From Ideonella dechloratans (lineage in GTDB: Bacteria > Pseudomonadota > Gammaproteobacteria > Burkholderiales > Burkholderiaceae_C): a DNA stretch of 64,000 nucleotides. Within the stretch, counting starts at the first letter, position 1. Every line of letters starts with the position of its first letter. The stretch lies in NCBI RefSeq assembly GCF_021049305.1, contig NZ_CP088081.1, positions 682,001 through 746,000 of the forward strand, read 5' to 3'. The notes below the pieces were generated by a model that saw only the letters and a list, made by a program, of their open reading frames with translations, was not told the DNA's origin and searched no databases. The position numbers and the translations under genes are program-made. Positions 1 to 9,001 of the stretch are shown here, piece after piece.

Positions 1-2168
1 CCGGCGGCGATCAGCTCGGGCGAGATGCCGAAGGCCCAGGCCGTGGCCACGGCCGCCAGCAGGGCCTGCAGACGGGCCGGTCCGGCCGTTTGGCCCCGGC
101 GATGCAGGATCTGACCCAGCTCGATCGCCCCTTGCTCGCTGCTGCCGCTGCGCAGGCTGACCCGCTGCCCGGTCATCACCGCGGCGCGGCCGCCCTGGCT
201 CAGGTGGTCGGCCACGCAGGCGGGCAGGCCGTCGGCCCCCTCGCAGGCGTAGAACAGCACCTCGCCGTCGCACAGGCTGGCCATTTCGGCCACCCGTTCT
301 TCGTTGCCGTTGAGCACGCCCACGCCATCGGAGAGCACCACGTCGATCTGGGTGCGCAGCACGCGGTAGAGCTGGTCGGCTTCGGTGATGTCGTGGTGGG
401 CCAGGGCCTCGTGGCCGCCCAGGTCGGTCACCAGGCCGACCTGGCAACGGTCGTAGGGCAGGCCGTTGTCCAGGATCAGGGCTGCCGGGTTCTCGAACAC
501 GGCGGCCTGGGCCTCGCGGTTCATCAGCAGGCGGTGGCAGGCGTCCCAGTACTGCTTGCCGGCCTTCTCGGTGCGGCGGTGGCCCAGGAACAGGCCGTCG
601 GCGCAGGCCAGGGCGGTGGGCCGACCGCTCAGGTGCACCAGACGGGCCACCAGCCGGGCGATGAAGGTGCAGTCGGCGCTGCCGGCCACGCCGACGATGG
701 GGATGCGGCCGGGGTGGGGATCGTCCTCGTCCTCGGGGAAGAGGTGGGCGACGATCTGCTGGCCCACCGGACGGGGCGTGCCCTCGGCGGGCTTGAGGTG
801 CATCAGCAGGCCGGGGCCGGCATTGACCTCGACGATGGCGCCGCCCTGCTCGGCCAGCGGCCGGCCGACGTCCTCGCAGACCAGGTCCACGCCGGCGATG
901 TCCAGGCCCACGGCCCGGGCGGCCAGGCTGACCACATGGGCCACCTCGGGGTGGACTTCGTCGGTGCAGTCGATGGCCACGTTGCCGTTGCGCTGCACCA
1001 GCAGGCGCCGGCCGGCGGGCGGCACGTCGCCGGGCGCAAAGCCCTGGCGCTGCAGGTCCAGGCGGATGACCTCGTCCTCCTCCACGCTCAGGCGGTTGAG
1101 GGGGTGGTCCTCGGTGGTGCCGCGGCGCGGGTCGGAATTGATCTGGCTGTCGATCAGCTGCACCACGGTGCTCTTGCCGTCACCGGTGATCCAGGCGCTC
1201 TCGCCGCGGGCCGCGGCCACGACCTGGCCGCCCACCACCAGCAGGCGGTGTTCGTCGCCCGGGATGCAGCGCTCGACGATCACCTCGCTGCCATGGCTGT
1301 CGGCCAGGGTGAAGGCGGCCTCGATGTCGGCCTGCTGGCGCAGGTCCAGGGCCACGCCCCGGCCATGGTTGCCGTCGCTGGGCTTGACCACCACCGGCAG
1401 GCCGATGTCCTGGGCGGCCTCCCAGGCCTCGGCGGCGCTGGCCACGATCTGGCCCTCGGGCACCGGCACGCCGCAGGCCTGCAGCAGCATCTTGGTGAGG
1501 TCCTTGTCGCAGGCGATGTTCTCGGCGATCGCGCTGGTCAGGTCGGTCTCGGCCGTCCAGATGCGGCGCTGGCGGGCACCGTAGCCCAGCTGCACCAGGT
1601 TGCCGTCGTTCAGGCGGATGTGCGGGATGCCGCGCTCGGTGGCCGCCGCCACGATGCAGGCGGTGGAGGGGCCCAGGTAGCAGTCGTCGATGGCCTCGCG
1701 CACGGCGGCCACGGCGGCTTCCACGTCGAAGGGCTCGTCGTTGATGGCCGCCATCAGCAGGGCGTGGCCCTGGCTCAGCGCGGTGCGGCCGACCTGCTCG
1801 TCACGGGCGCGGAAGACCATGCGGTAGACCCCGCGCTGGGACACCGAGCGCGTCTGGCCGAAACCGGTGGGCATGCCCGCGCGGTTGAGCAGCTCGATCA
1901 CGCAGTGTTCCAGGATGTGCCCGGCCCAGGTGCCCTCGCGCAGGCGCTGGATGAAGCCGCCCCGCTCGCCCACGCCGCAGTGGTGCTCCTCCAGGGCCGG
2001 CAGCAGCTTGAGCAGGCGGTCGTTGAAGCCGGGCAGCAGATGGGACGGGTGATCTTCCAACTCGCCGAGGTCCAGCCAGACCTCCATGGCGGGACGGTAC
2101 GTCCAGATGTTGGGGCCGCGCAGGTAGGTCGTGCGCAACAGCTCGATGGCCTTTTTCTTGTCGCTCAT
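1..2168 (-). CDS. cphA: Cyanophycin synthetase paralogue (CphA'/CphA2-like), C-terminus cut by window edge
   Basis: Reading the minus strand from the ATG at 2168 gives an uninterrupted frame of 722 codons to the window edge. The first 130 residues match the cyanophycin synthetase N-domain (RTTYLRGPNIWTY, the VWLDLGELEDHPS stretch, HILEHCVIEL). An ATP-grasp domain follows, with KPSDGNHGRGV, so ATP-dependent amide ligation onto Asp/Arg polymer is the expected chemistry. The Mur-ligase-like third domain begins near residue 487, but where CphA has the P-loop GTNGKT this protein reads GVAGSADCT, so the second ATP site looks dead. Known CphA' proteins of betaproteobacteria and cyanobacterial CphA2 have degenerate Mur halves; CphA2 polymerises beta-Asp-Arg dipeptides. 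The true C-terminus lies outside. It diverges from an ABC gene annotated in other genomes as cyanophycin-associated. Identity as the CphA family is firm; the exact subtype is inferred. Confidence 0.93.
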   Translation of the reverse strand, partial: MSDKKKAIELLRTTYLRGPNIWTYRPAMEVWLDLGELEDHPSHLLPGFNDRLLKLLPALEEHHCGVGERGGFIQRLREGTWAGHILEHCVIELLNRAGMPTGFGQTRSVSQRGVYRMVFRARDEQVGRTALSQGHALLMAAINDEPFDVEAAVAAVREAIDDCYLGPSTACIVAAATERGIPHIRLNDGNLVQLGYGARQRRIWTAETDLTSAIAENIACDKDLTKMLLQACGVPVPEGQIVASAAEAWEAAQDIGLPVVVKPSDGNHGRGVALDLRQQADIEAAFTLADSHGSEVIVERCIPGDEHRLLVVGGQVVAAARGESAWITGDGKSTVVQLIDSQINSDPRRGTTEDHPLNRLSVEEDEVIRLDLQRQGFAPGDVPPAGRRLLVQRNGNVAIDCTDEVHPEVAHVVSLAARAVGLDIAGVDLVCEDVGRPLAEQGGAIVEVNAGPGLLMHLKPAEGTPRPVGQQIVAHLFPEDEDDPHPGRIPIVGVAGSADCTFIARLVARLVHLSGRPTALACADGLFLGHRRTEKAGKQYWDACHRLLMNREAQAAVFENPAALILDNGLPYDRCQVGLVTDLGGHEALAHHDITEADQLYRVLRTQIDVVLSDGVGVLNGNEERVAEMASLCDGEVLFYACEGADGLPACVADHLSQGGRAAVMTGQRVSLRSGSSEQGAIELGQILHRRGQTAGPARLQALLAAVATAWAFGISPELIAA

Positions 2169-2331
2169 GGGGTGGGAGGACGGAGGGAACGGACGGAAGG
2201 GAAATCGGCAGACTGTGGCTGCCAGATGACAATTGTGCGCCGGGTGGCGCGTTTGCAGCGTGGCGAGGGGCGGGAAGCGGAGCGGTTGGGCTTGGGGGGC
2301 GTGGCGGAATCGCCGAAAATCGGTTCACACC

Positions 2332-4641
2332 ATGCACCACGCCCATCCAGAACAAGAGCAGCCCGCCGGAACGCCGGCGCTGGCCATGCCCATGCTGAAC
2401 CCAGGGGAAAACGTCCTGGCCACTCTCACGGTTGACCTCACCGAGGACCAGCGCTTCGGCAGTGGCGAGCTGCGGCTGACGGACCGACGGCTGTGGGCGC
2501 GGGCCCATGGCGCCGCCGAATGGACGGCCCATCCCCTGGCGCCCGGTCTGCAGCTGCGCCACCGGGACCATGCCGGGGTGGGGACGCTGGAGCTGGTCTC
2601 GCCCACCGCCCGGCTGGCGCAGTGGCACTTCACCCTGGCGGTCAATGTGCAGGCCATCCGCTTCGCCCGCCGCTTCGAGCAGGTGATGGAGGCCCTGGTG
2701 ACCGGCCAGGCCGCCGAGGGCGAGGACCCGACCCGCTGCCCGTCCTGCCACGCGCCCCTGCCGCCCGACAGCGACGAGTGCCCGATCTGCACCCGCGAGC
2801 TCAACACACCGCCCTCGACCTGGGTGCTGCTGCGGCTGTGGCGCTTCGCCCGGCCCTACCAGGGCACGCTGCTGGCGGGTTTCCTGCTGATGCTGGCCTC
2901 CACCGGGGCGACGCTGGTGCCGCCCTACCTGACCATCCCGCTGATGGACGAGGTGCTGATCCCCTTCCAGAACGGGCAGCAGATCGAGCCGCACTATGTG
3001 CTGCTGCTGCTGTCGGGCCTGCTGGGGGCGGCGCTGCTGGCCTGGGGCCTGGGCTGGGCCAAGACCTACCTGCTGGCGCTGGTGTCCGAGCGCATCGCCG
3101 CGGACCTGCGCACCACCGCCTTCGAGCACCTGCTGGGCCTGTCGCTGGACTACTTCGGCGCCAAGCGCACCGGGGACCTGATGGCCCGCATCGGCTCGGA
3201 GACCGACCGCATCTCCGTCTTCCTGTCGCTGCACGCGCTGGACTTCATCACCGACGTGCTGATGATCGGCATGACCTCGGTGATCCTGTTCTCGATCAAT
3301 CCCTGGCTGGCCCTGGTCACGCTGGTGCCGCTGCCCTTCATCGCCTGGATGATCCACACCGTGCGCGACCGCCTGCGCACCGGCTTCGAGAAGATCGACC
3401 GCGTCTGGGGCGAGGTCACCAACGTGCTGGCCGACACCATTCCGGGTATCCGGGTGGTCAAGGCCTTCGCCCAGGAAAAGCGCGAGGCCACGCGCTTTCG
3501 CGAGGCCAACCAGGCCAACCTGGTCGTCAACGACAAGCTCAACAAGACCTGGAGCCTGTTCACCCCCACCGTGTCCCTGCTGACCGACATCGGGCTGCTG
3601 GTGGTCTGGGCCTTCGGCATCTGGCAGGTCAGCCAGGGCCAGATCACGGTGGGTGTGCTCTCGGCCTTCCTGGCCTACATCGGCCGCTTCTACGGCCGGC
3701 TGGATTCGATGAGCCGCATCGTCAGCGTGACCCAGAAGGCCGCGGCCGGCGCCAAGCGCATCTTCGACATCCTGGACCACGTCTCCAACGTGCCCGAGCC
3801 CACCCAGCCGGTGTCGGCCGAGGGCCTGCGCGGCGGGGTGACGATGCAGTCCATCGGCTTCCGCTACGGCACCCGCTCGGTCCTGCGCGGGCTGGACCTG
3901 ACCATCCGCCCGGGCGAGATGATCGGCCTGGTGGGCCACAGCGGCTCGGGCAAGAGCACCCTGGTCAACCTGATCTGCCGCTTCTACGACGTCACCGAAG
4001 GTGCGATCCTGGTCGACGGCATCGACATCCGGCGCTTCAAGGTGGCCGACTACCGCCGCCACATCGGCCTGGTGCTGCAGGAGCCCTTCCTCTTCTTCGG
4101 CACCGTGGCCGAGAACATCGCCTACGGCAAGCCCGACGCCACCCGCGACGAGATCATCGCCGCGGCCCGCGCCGCTCACGCCCACGACTTCATCCTGCGC
4201 CTGCCGCAGGGCTACGACTCGGTGGTGGGCGAGCGCGGTCAGGGCCTGTCCGGCGGCGAGCGTCAACGCATTTCCATCGCCCGCGCCCTGCTGATCGACC
4301 CGCGCCTGCTCATCCTCGACGAAGCCACCTCGGCGGTGGACACCGAGACCGAGAAGGAGATCCAGAAGGCCCTGGACAACCTGGTGCAGGGCCGCACGAC
4401 GATCGCCATCGCCCACCGCCTGTCCACCCTGCGCAAGGCCGACCGCCTGGTGGTGATGGACCGCGGCGAGGTGGTGGAGGTGGGCCCGCACGACGAACTG
4501 ATGGCCCGCCAGGGCCACTACTGGCGCCTGTACGAGGCCCAGGCCCGCCGGGCCGAAGCCGACGAGGACGAGTCGGACCACGACGCGGCCCTGCTGGCCA
4601 GCCATCTGCCCCAGCCTGCTGCCCATGGCGCGACCCTCTGA
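2332..4641 (+). CDS. Cyanophycin-associated ABC transporter (fused permease-ATPase)
   Basis: A 769-residue half-transporter. Residues 1-130 form an N-terminal region resembling a small PH-like/beta domain, followed by a zinc-ribbon with C136-x2-C139 and C150-x2-C153. An exporter-type six-helix membrane domain covers about 170-460. The ATPase has Walker A GHSGSGKST (535-543), signature LSGGERQR and Walker B LLILDEATSA (about 658-667). It therefore resembles a type IV ABC exporter with an extra cytosolic N-terminal module. The ATG at 2332 starts the homologous sequence; the frame stays open further upstream, but only through low-complexity codons. It is divergent from cphA and 15 bp upstream of the DUF1854 gene, the arrangement seen in cyanophycin loci of betaproteobacteria. 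Substrate is unknown; a link to cyanophycin or its dipeptide is inferred from context. Confidence 0.9.
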   Translation: MHHAHPEQEQPAGTPALAMPMLNPGENVLATLTVDLTEDQRFGSGELRLTDRRLWARAHGAAEWTAHPLAPGLQLRHRDHAGVGTLELVSPTARLAQWHFTLAVNVQAIRFARRFEQVMEALVTGQAAEGEDPTRCPSCHAPLPPDSDECPICTRELNTPPSTWVLLRLWRFARPYQGTLLAGFLLMLASTGATLVPPYLTIPLMDEVLIPFQNGQQIEPHYVLLLLSGLLGAALLAWGLGWAKTYLLALVSERIAADLRTTAFEHLLGLSLDYFGAKRTGDLMARIGSETDRISVFLSLHALDFITDVLMIGMTSVILFSINPWLALVTLVPLPFIAWMIHTVRDRLRTGFEKIDRVWGEVTNVLADTIPGIRVVKAFAQEKREATRFREANQANLVVNDKLNKTWSLFTPTVSLLTDIGLLVVWAFGIWQVSQGQITVGVLSAFLAYIGRFYGRLDSMSRIVSVTQKAAAGAKRIFDILDHVSNVPEPTQPVSAEGLRGGVTMQSIGFRYGTRSVLRGLDLTIRPGEMIGLVGHSGSGKSTLVNLICRFYDVTEGAILVDGIDIRRFKVADYRRHIGLVLQEPFLFFGTVAENIAYGKPDATRDEIIAAARAAHAHDFILRLPQGYDSVVGERGQGLSGGERQRISIARALLIDPRLLILDEATSAVDTETEKEIQKALDNLVQGRTTIAIAHRLSTLRKADRLVVMDRGEVVEVGPHDELMARQGHYWRLYEAQARRAEADEDESDHDAALLASHLPQPAAHGATL

Positions 4642-4656
4642 GCGGGGAAAGACGCG

Positions 4657-5145
4657 ATGACCCTGAACCCTTCCGAGATCCCCGAGTTTCAACTGCAGCG
4701 CAACGCCCTGGGCCGGCTGGTCTACACCGGTGCCGACGGCGTGGCCCACGAGGGCATCACCCCGGTGCGGGCCTTCCCGCTGTCGGCGCCCGACGAGGGC
4801 GTTTCCCTGGTGGCCACCACCGGGCAGGAACTGGCCTGGCTGCCCCGCCTGTCCCAGGTGCCGCAGGCCCAGCGGGCGCTGCTGGAGGAGGAACTGGCCG
4901 GCCGTGAGTTCATGCCGGTGGTCCAGCGCCTGCGCAGCGTCTCCACCTTCTCCACCCCCAGCACCTGGACGGTGGACACCGACCGGGGGCCCGCCACCCT
5001 GGTGCTCAAGGTGGAGGAGGACATCCGCCGCCTGCCTCAGCGCGGCCGTCTGCTGATCACCAGCGCCCACGGCATCGTCTTCCTGGTGCCCGATCTCAAC
5101 GCCCTGGACCGCCATTCCAAGCGCCTGCTGGAACGGTTCCTGTAA
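4657..5145 (+). CDS. Cyanophycin-associated DUF1854 family protein
   Basis: 162 residues, soluble, without signal peptide or membrane segment. The sequence (FQLQRNALGRLVYT near the start, DIRRLPQRGRLLITSAHGIVF and PDLNALDRHSKRLLERFL at the end) matches the DUF1854 family, which other genomes place beside cyanophycin synthetase and the ABC gene found directly upstream here. The 15-bp gap to the ABC stop codon suggests one transcript. No catalytic motif is evident and no biochemical role is known to me; an accessory or regulatory partner of the transporter is a reasonable guess from synteny only. Confidence 0.85.
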   Translation: MTLNPSEIPEFQLQRNALGRLVYTGADGVAHEGITPVRAFPLSAPDEGVSLVATTGQELAWLPRLSQVPQAQRALLEEELAGREFMPVVQRLRSVSTFSTPSTWTVDTDRGPATLVLKVEEDIRRLPQRGRLLITSAHGIVFLVPDLNALDRHSKRLLERFL

Positions 5146-5171
5146 CGGCACGGGGTTTTCCCTGTCATTCG

Positions 5172-5204
5172 CTGCCGACAATCTCGTCGGCAGGGGCTGC
5201 TTTT
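5172..5204 (+). terminator. Possible terminator after the DUF1854 gene
   Basis: A perfect 8-bp stem (CTGCCGAC at 5172-5179, GTCGGCAG at 5186-5193) with a 6-nt loop lies 27 bp past the stop and is followed by GGGGCTGCTTTT. The T-run is short and separated from the stem, so this is a weak intrinsic terminator at best. A TTGACA hexamer follows at 5207-5212 and could be the -35 of the chemoreceptor gene, but no good -10 is visible 17 bp later. Confidence 0.4.
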
Positions 5205-5391
5205 GCTTGACAAATGTCTGGTGCCAAGAAAAGTGAGGGCTTTCTGCTCCTTTCTTTTCTCCTTGGCGTGCCGATGTCACACAGCACACTGAGTGCGTTG
5301 CTCTGTCGTCATGCCTGTACCCGCTTGGGTATCTGGGTGTGTGCCTCGGTCCCGGTGTCTGTGCCAGGACATCCAGAAAAAGGAAGCAGTC

Positions 5392-7182
5392 ATGTTCCGA
5401 TCCCTGACATTCAAGAAGAAGATCCTCGCCTTGGGCGGCACCGCGGTGCTGGCCATGGTGCTGATGGCCGTGCTGGCCCTCAACCTGGTTTCGCGCTACA
5501 TCGAGGACGGCCGTCGCGCCGAACTGGTGGCGGTGGTGCGCGCGGCCCAGTCGCAGATCGATGGTTTCCGCGCCAAGGCCCAGGCCGGCAAGATGAGCGA
5601 GGCCGATGCCCAGGAGGCCGCCAAGGATGCGCTGCGCTCGATCCGCTACGGCGACAGTGGCAAGGACTATGTCTACATCTGGGATCTGGAGGGTCGCTCG
5701 GTGATGCATCCCTTCAAGCCGGAGTGGGCAGGGCAGTCCATGCTCGGCAAGATCCCCGATGGCGCAGGGGGCGATCTGATTGGCCGATTGGTCCAAGGGG
5801 TCAAGGACAGCAAGGACGGCACTGCCTTCGTGCTGGCCATGTTCCCCCGTCCCGGCCAGACCGTGGCGGTCGACAAGCTGCAGTACGTGTCCAAGATCGA
5901 GGGCTGGAACTGGCTGGTCGGCTCCGGCCTGTACATGGATGATCTGGCCGCCCAGGTGCGTTCGGCCGCCCTGCAGGCCGGAGCGCTGCTGCTGGTGCTG
6001 CTGGCGGTGGTGGGCGCGGTGGCCTACGGCGTGGGCCGCAGCGTGCTGAACCAGATCGGCGGCGACCCGGCCGATGCCCAGCGCGCCATGGACGAGGTGG
6101 CCCAGGGCAATCTGGCGGTGGCCCTGCCGCCGGCCGACAAGGGCAGCCTGATCGGAGCGCTGCACACCATGGTGGCTTCGCTGCGCGACACGGTGACCCA
6201 GGTGCACCAGTCGGTCGAGAGCATCTCGGTGGCCTCCCGCGAGATCGCCACCGGCAACGCCGACCTGAGCGCCCGCACCGAGCAGACCGCGTCCAACCTG
6301 CAGGAGACGGCCAGTTCGATGGAGCAGCTGACCGGCACCGTGCGCCAGAGCGCCGATGCGGCCCGCACCGCCAATCAGCTGGCGTCGTCCGCTGCCGGCG
6401 TGGCGGAAGAGGGCGGCCGGGTGGTCAACGATGTCGTGCACACCATGAACGACATCAACCACGCCAGCCAGAAGATCGCCGACATCATCGGCGTCATCGA
6501 CGGCATCGCCTTCCAGACCAACATCCTGGCCCTGAACGCGGCGGTGGAGGCCGCGCGGGCCGGCGAGCAGGGCCGCGGCTTTGCCGTCGTGGCCGGCGAG
6601 GTGCGCAGCCTGGCCCAGCGCAGCGCAGAGGCCGCCAAGGAGATCAAGACCCTGATCGGCGCCAGCGTCGAGAAGGTGGAAACCGGTGCGCGCCTGGTGG
6701 GCCAGGCCGGCAGCACCATGGGCGAGATCGTCTCCTCCGTGCGCCGGGTGACCGACGTGGTGGGCGAGATCACCGCGGCGGCGGCCGAGCAGAGCCAGGG
6801 CATCGGCGAGGTCAACCTGGCCGTCACCAACCTCGACCAGATGACGCAGCAGAACGCCGCGCTGGTGGAAGAGTCGGCCGCGGCGGCCGAGAGCCTGCGC
6901 GAGCAGGCCCACCGTCTGTCCGAGGTGGTCAGCCGCTTCCGCCTGGGCCACGAGGCCGCGCCGCGTCCGGCCGCCGCCGCCCCGGTGGCCCCGGCCAAGC
7001 CGCATCAGTTCGCGGCGCCGAGCCCCCAGAAGCCGGTGGCCAGCGCCGCCAAGCCGGGGGTCCGGGCGGCCGTCAAACCGGTGGTCAAGCCGGTCGCGCC
7101 CGCGGCGACGCCGGTCCGCCCGGTCGAAGCCCCGGTCATGGCCTCGGCCGCAGCCGAGGACGGCGACTGGACCTCGTTCTGA
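5392..7182 (+). CDS. Methyl-accepting chemotaxis protein with single Cache sensor domain
   Basis: 596 residues from the ATG at 5392. The frame is open to 5293, but [11 protein letters not shown] is the typical start. Order: TM1 (about 10-31); periplasmic single-Cache domain (about 35-180, with [11 protein letters not shown] and the final [14 protein letters not shown]); TM2 (about 190-212); HAMP ([19 protein letters not shown]); and the signalling helices with the highly conserved hairpin tip [20 protein letters not shown]. An Ala/Pro/Lys-rich flexible tail then ends in DWTSF. This fits the xWxxF C-terminal pentapeptide that tethers CheR/CheB in high-abundance receptors such as Tar and Tsr. 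Ligand unknown; related sCache receptors sense small organic acids. No other che genes are adjacent. Confidence 0.93.
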   Translation: MFRSLTFKKKILALGGTAVLAMVLMAVLALNLVSRYIEDGRRAELVAVVRAAQSQIDGFRAKAQAGKMSEADAQEAAKDALRSIRYGDSGKDYVYIWDLEGRSVMHPFKPEWAGQSMLGKIPDGAGGDLIGRLVQGVKDSKDGTAFVLAMFPRPGQTVAVDKLQYVSKIEGWNWLVGSGLYMDDLAAQVRSAALQAGALLLVLLAVVGAVAYGVGRSVLNQIGGDPADAQRAMDEVAQGNLAVALPPADKGSLIGALHTMVASLRDTVTQVHQSVESISVASREIATGNADLSARTEQTASNLQETASSMEQLTGTVRQSADAARTANQLASSAAGVAEEGGRVVNDVVHTMNDINHASQKIADIIGVIDGIAFQTNILALNAAVEAARAGEQGRGFAVVAGEVRSLAQRSAEAAKEIKTLIGASVEKVETGARLVGQAGSTMGEIVSSVRRVTDVVGEITAAAAEQSQGIGEVNLAVTNLDQMTQQNAALVEESAAAAESLREQAHRLSEVVSRFRLGHEAAPRPAAAAPVAPAKPHQFAAPSPQKPVASAAKPGVRAAVKPVVKPVAPAATPVRPVEAPVMASAAAEDGDWTSF

Positions 7183-7283
7183 CACTCTGAGCGGGCAGGC
7201 GGGGCCAGACGGTCCCGTGCTCCCAGGTCCCGCCCCCGTGGGCCTGGGCTATGCTGGCTGCGGATCGCCCTGATGCCGCAGCC

Positions 7284-8186
7284 ATGACCGTTTCCGACCC
7301 CACCTCGTCCGCCCCGCAGGGCCGTCCGGCCGATGTTCTGACGGCCCGCCTGGGCCGCCCCGACGAGGGCTGGCGGCGTCGGCTCTACACCGTCATCTTC
7401 GAGGCCGACACCCGGGCCGGCCGGGCCTTCGACCTGACGCTGATCGGCCTGATCCTGCTGAGCATCGGCGTGGTGATGGCCGACAGCGTGGTGGAGATCC
7501 GGGCGCGCCACGGCACCCTGCTGACGGTGCTGGAGTGGACCCTGACCCTGCTCTTCACGGCCGAGTACCTGGCGCGCCTGCTGTGTGTGCGCCACCCGCT
7601 GCGCTATGCGCGCAGCTTCTACGGCGTGATCGACCTGCTGGCGGTGCTGCCCACCTACCTGGCGGTGCTGGTGCCGGGGCTGCACGCGCTGATCGACGTG
7701 CGGGTGCTGCGCCTGCTGCGCATCTTCCGGATCCTCAAGCTCGGGGCCTATGTGGCCGAGTACGGCGCCCTGGGGGCGGCCCTGTGGGCCACCCGGCGCA
7801 AGATCCTGGTCTTCCTGACCTTCGTGCTGATGGTGGCCGTGGTGCTGGGCACCCTGATGTACGTTGTCGAGGGGCCGGCCAACGGCTTCACCAGCATCCC
7901 GGTGTCGATCTACTGGGCCATCACCACGGTCACCACCGTGGGCTTCGGGGACATCACGCCCAAGACCGATCTGGGGCGGCTGATCTCATCGATGATGATG
8001 CTGTTGGGCTGGGGCACGCTGGCGGTGCCCACCGGCATCGTCAGCGCGGAATTCGCGGCGCGTCGCGGCCAGGAGCCGACCACGCGCCACTGCCCCGACT
8101 GCCTCAGCGAGGGCCACCTGCCTTCGGCCCGTTATTGCCGCGATTGCGGGGCCCGCCTGCCCCCTTGGCAGCGCGATCCGTCCTGA
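7284..8186 (+). CDS. Voltage-gated potassium channel (6-TM) with C-terminal zinc-ribbon
   Basis: 300 residues from ATG 7284; an in-frame ATG 33 bp upstream is possible. Six predicted membrane helices are present. S4 carries regularly spaced arginines (DVRVLRLLRIFRILKLGAY). The pore helix is followed by the K+ selectivity filter TTVGFGD, then S6. This is the Kv-type voltage-gated ion channel superfamily, inner membrane. The cytoplasmic tail ends in a C-x2-C ... C-x2-C pair (CPDC and CRDC, 13 residues between pairs), resembling a small zinc-ribbon, which is not part of the canonical channel and may be a redox or metal sensor. Its last 83 bp overlap the end of the convergent proQ-like gene, which is unusual. 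Confidence 0.9.
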   Translation: MTVSDPTSSAPQGRPADVLTARLGRPDEGWRRRLYTVIFEADTRAGRAFDLTLIGLILLSIGVVMADSVVEIRARHGTLLTVLEWTLTLLFTAEYLARLLCVRHPLRYARSFYGVIDLLAVLPTYLAVLVPGLHALIDVRVLRLLRIFRILKLGAYVAEYGALGAALWATRRKILVFLTFVLMVAVVLGTLMYVVEGPANGFTSIPVSIYWAITTVTTVGFGDITPKTDLGRLISSMMMLLGWGTLAVPTGIVSAEFAARRGQEPTTRHCPDCLSEGHLPSARYCRDCGARLPPWQRDPS

Positions 8187-8913
8187 ACGGCGGCCGGTCG
8201 CCGTCGCGGCGGCCTTCCCGCGGTCCCCGGCTGTCCGGGCGCGGGCCGCGGCCCTCGTGGCGCATCTCGCGCGGCGGGGCTTCGGCCGCTTCCTGGCGGG
8301 CCTGGGCCAGCGTGGCCTGCAGTTGCTCGGGCGTCAGGCCCTTGAGCGCGCAGAAGTTCGCCTCGGTCAGCGTGGTCTTCTCGAAGTCGCGCAGCAGGTG
8401 GGCGCGGTCGCGCCGGGCCTGGTCCTCCTCGGCACGCCGGGCCTGGGTGATGGCGCGGCGCCGGGCCAGCTCGTCCAGGGCGGCCTGGCGGTGCTCGTCA
8501 CTGACCGGGTCGGTGGGCTGGCCGTCCAGGTCCAGCCGGTGGCTGGCGCGGCTCAGGGCGATCAGGTAGCCGGTGCCACCGGTGTGGCGGCGCAGGAAGG
8601 CCGACAGCACGGCCTTGGTGAACACGCCGGGCGCCCGCGCCTGGATGTCGGCCTGCACGCGCAGCTTGAGCGGCTTGGGTGCGCCCGCGAACAGGGCCGG
8701 AAAGCGCTGCTTGAGCTGCTCGGCGCATTCGGCAGCACTCATCGCCGGCGCGGCGGCCACAGGGGCGGCCGGAGCCTCGGGTGCGGCCGCGACCGGGGTG
8801 TCCGCGACCGTGTCGCTGGGGGCCGGTGCAGCGGCAGAAGGGGCCAGGGCATCGGCCTCGGGCGGGGTCGGCTGGTCCGCCGCGGGCGGCGTGGGCATCG
8901 AGGTCATGGACAT
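8104..8913 (-). CDS. proQ: ProQ/FinO-family RNA chaperone
   Basis: 269 residues. Residues 1-55 are Ala/Pro-rich and probably disordered. The FinO/ProQ fold follows (about 58-160: LKQRFPALF, KPLKLRVQADI, LSAFLRRHTGGTGYLIAL, RHQAALDEL-type end). After it come a basic helical segment and an Arg/Gly-rich tail (repeated RGP/RDG), as in proteobacterial ProQ proteins that bind structured RNAs and sRNA-mRNA duplexes. The start at 8913 is chosen because it opens the conserved length; ATGs two and five codons later are alternatives. The 3' end overlaps the convergent potassium channel gene by 83 bp, so the two transcripts are complementary there. Confidence 0.85.
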   Translation of the reverse strand: MSMTSMPTPPAADQPTPPEADALAPSAAAPAPSDTVADTPVAAAPEAPAAPVAAAPAMSAAECAEQLKQRFPALFAGAPKPLKLRVQADIQARAPGVFTKAVLSAFLRRHTGGTGYLIALSRASHRLDLDGQPTDPVSDEHRQAALDELARRRAITQARRAEEDQARRDRAHLLRDFEKTTLTEANFCALKGLTPEQLQATLAQARQEAAEAPPREMRHEGRGPRPDSRGPREGRRDGDRPPFRTDRAAKGAGGPRNRGNNGPKAGGPR

Positions 8914-9001
8914 CGGGAAAAGAAGGACGAAGGCGTGATTGTGCCCATCCCGCCGGGCGCGGTCGAATGGGGGCCCTGCCGCCCGGCCCGGCGCCAGCGG
9001 T

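Noticed and set aside
90..2435. Plus-strand open frame of 781 codons opposite cphA
   Set aside because: It is the shadow of the real cphA frame on the minus strand; the translation is repetitive and unlike any protein family.
5250..5280. Sigma-28 (flagellar) promoter before the chemoreceptor gene
   Set aside because: GCCGATGT resembles the -10 element GCCGATAA, but nothing like TAAA is present at the right distance upstream.
1801..7185. Minus-strand open frame of 1794 codons
   Set aside because: It runs antisense through the ABC transporter, DUF1854 and chemoreceptor genes and encodes His/Gly/Gln/Asp-rich low-complexity sequence with no domain. Long antisense frames are expected in DNA this GC-rich.
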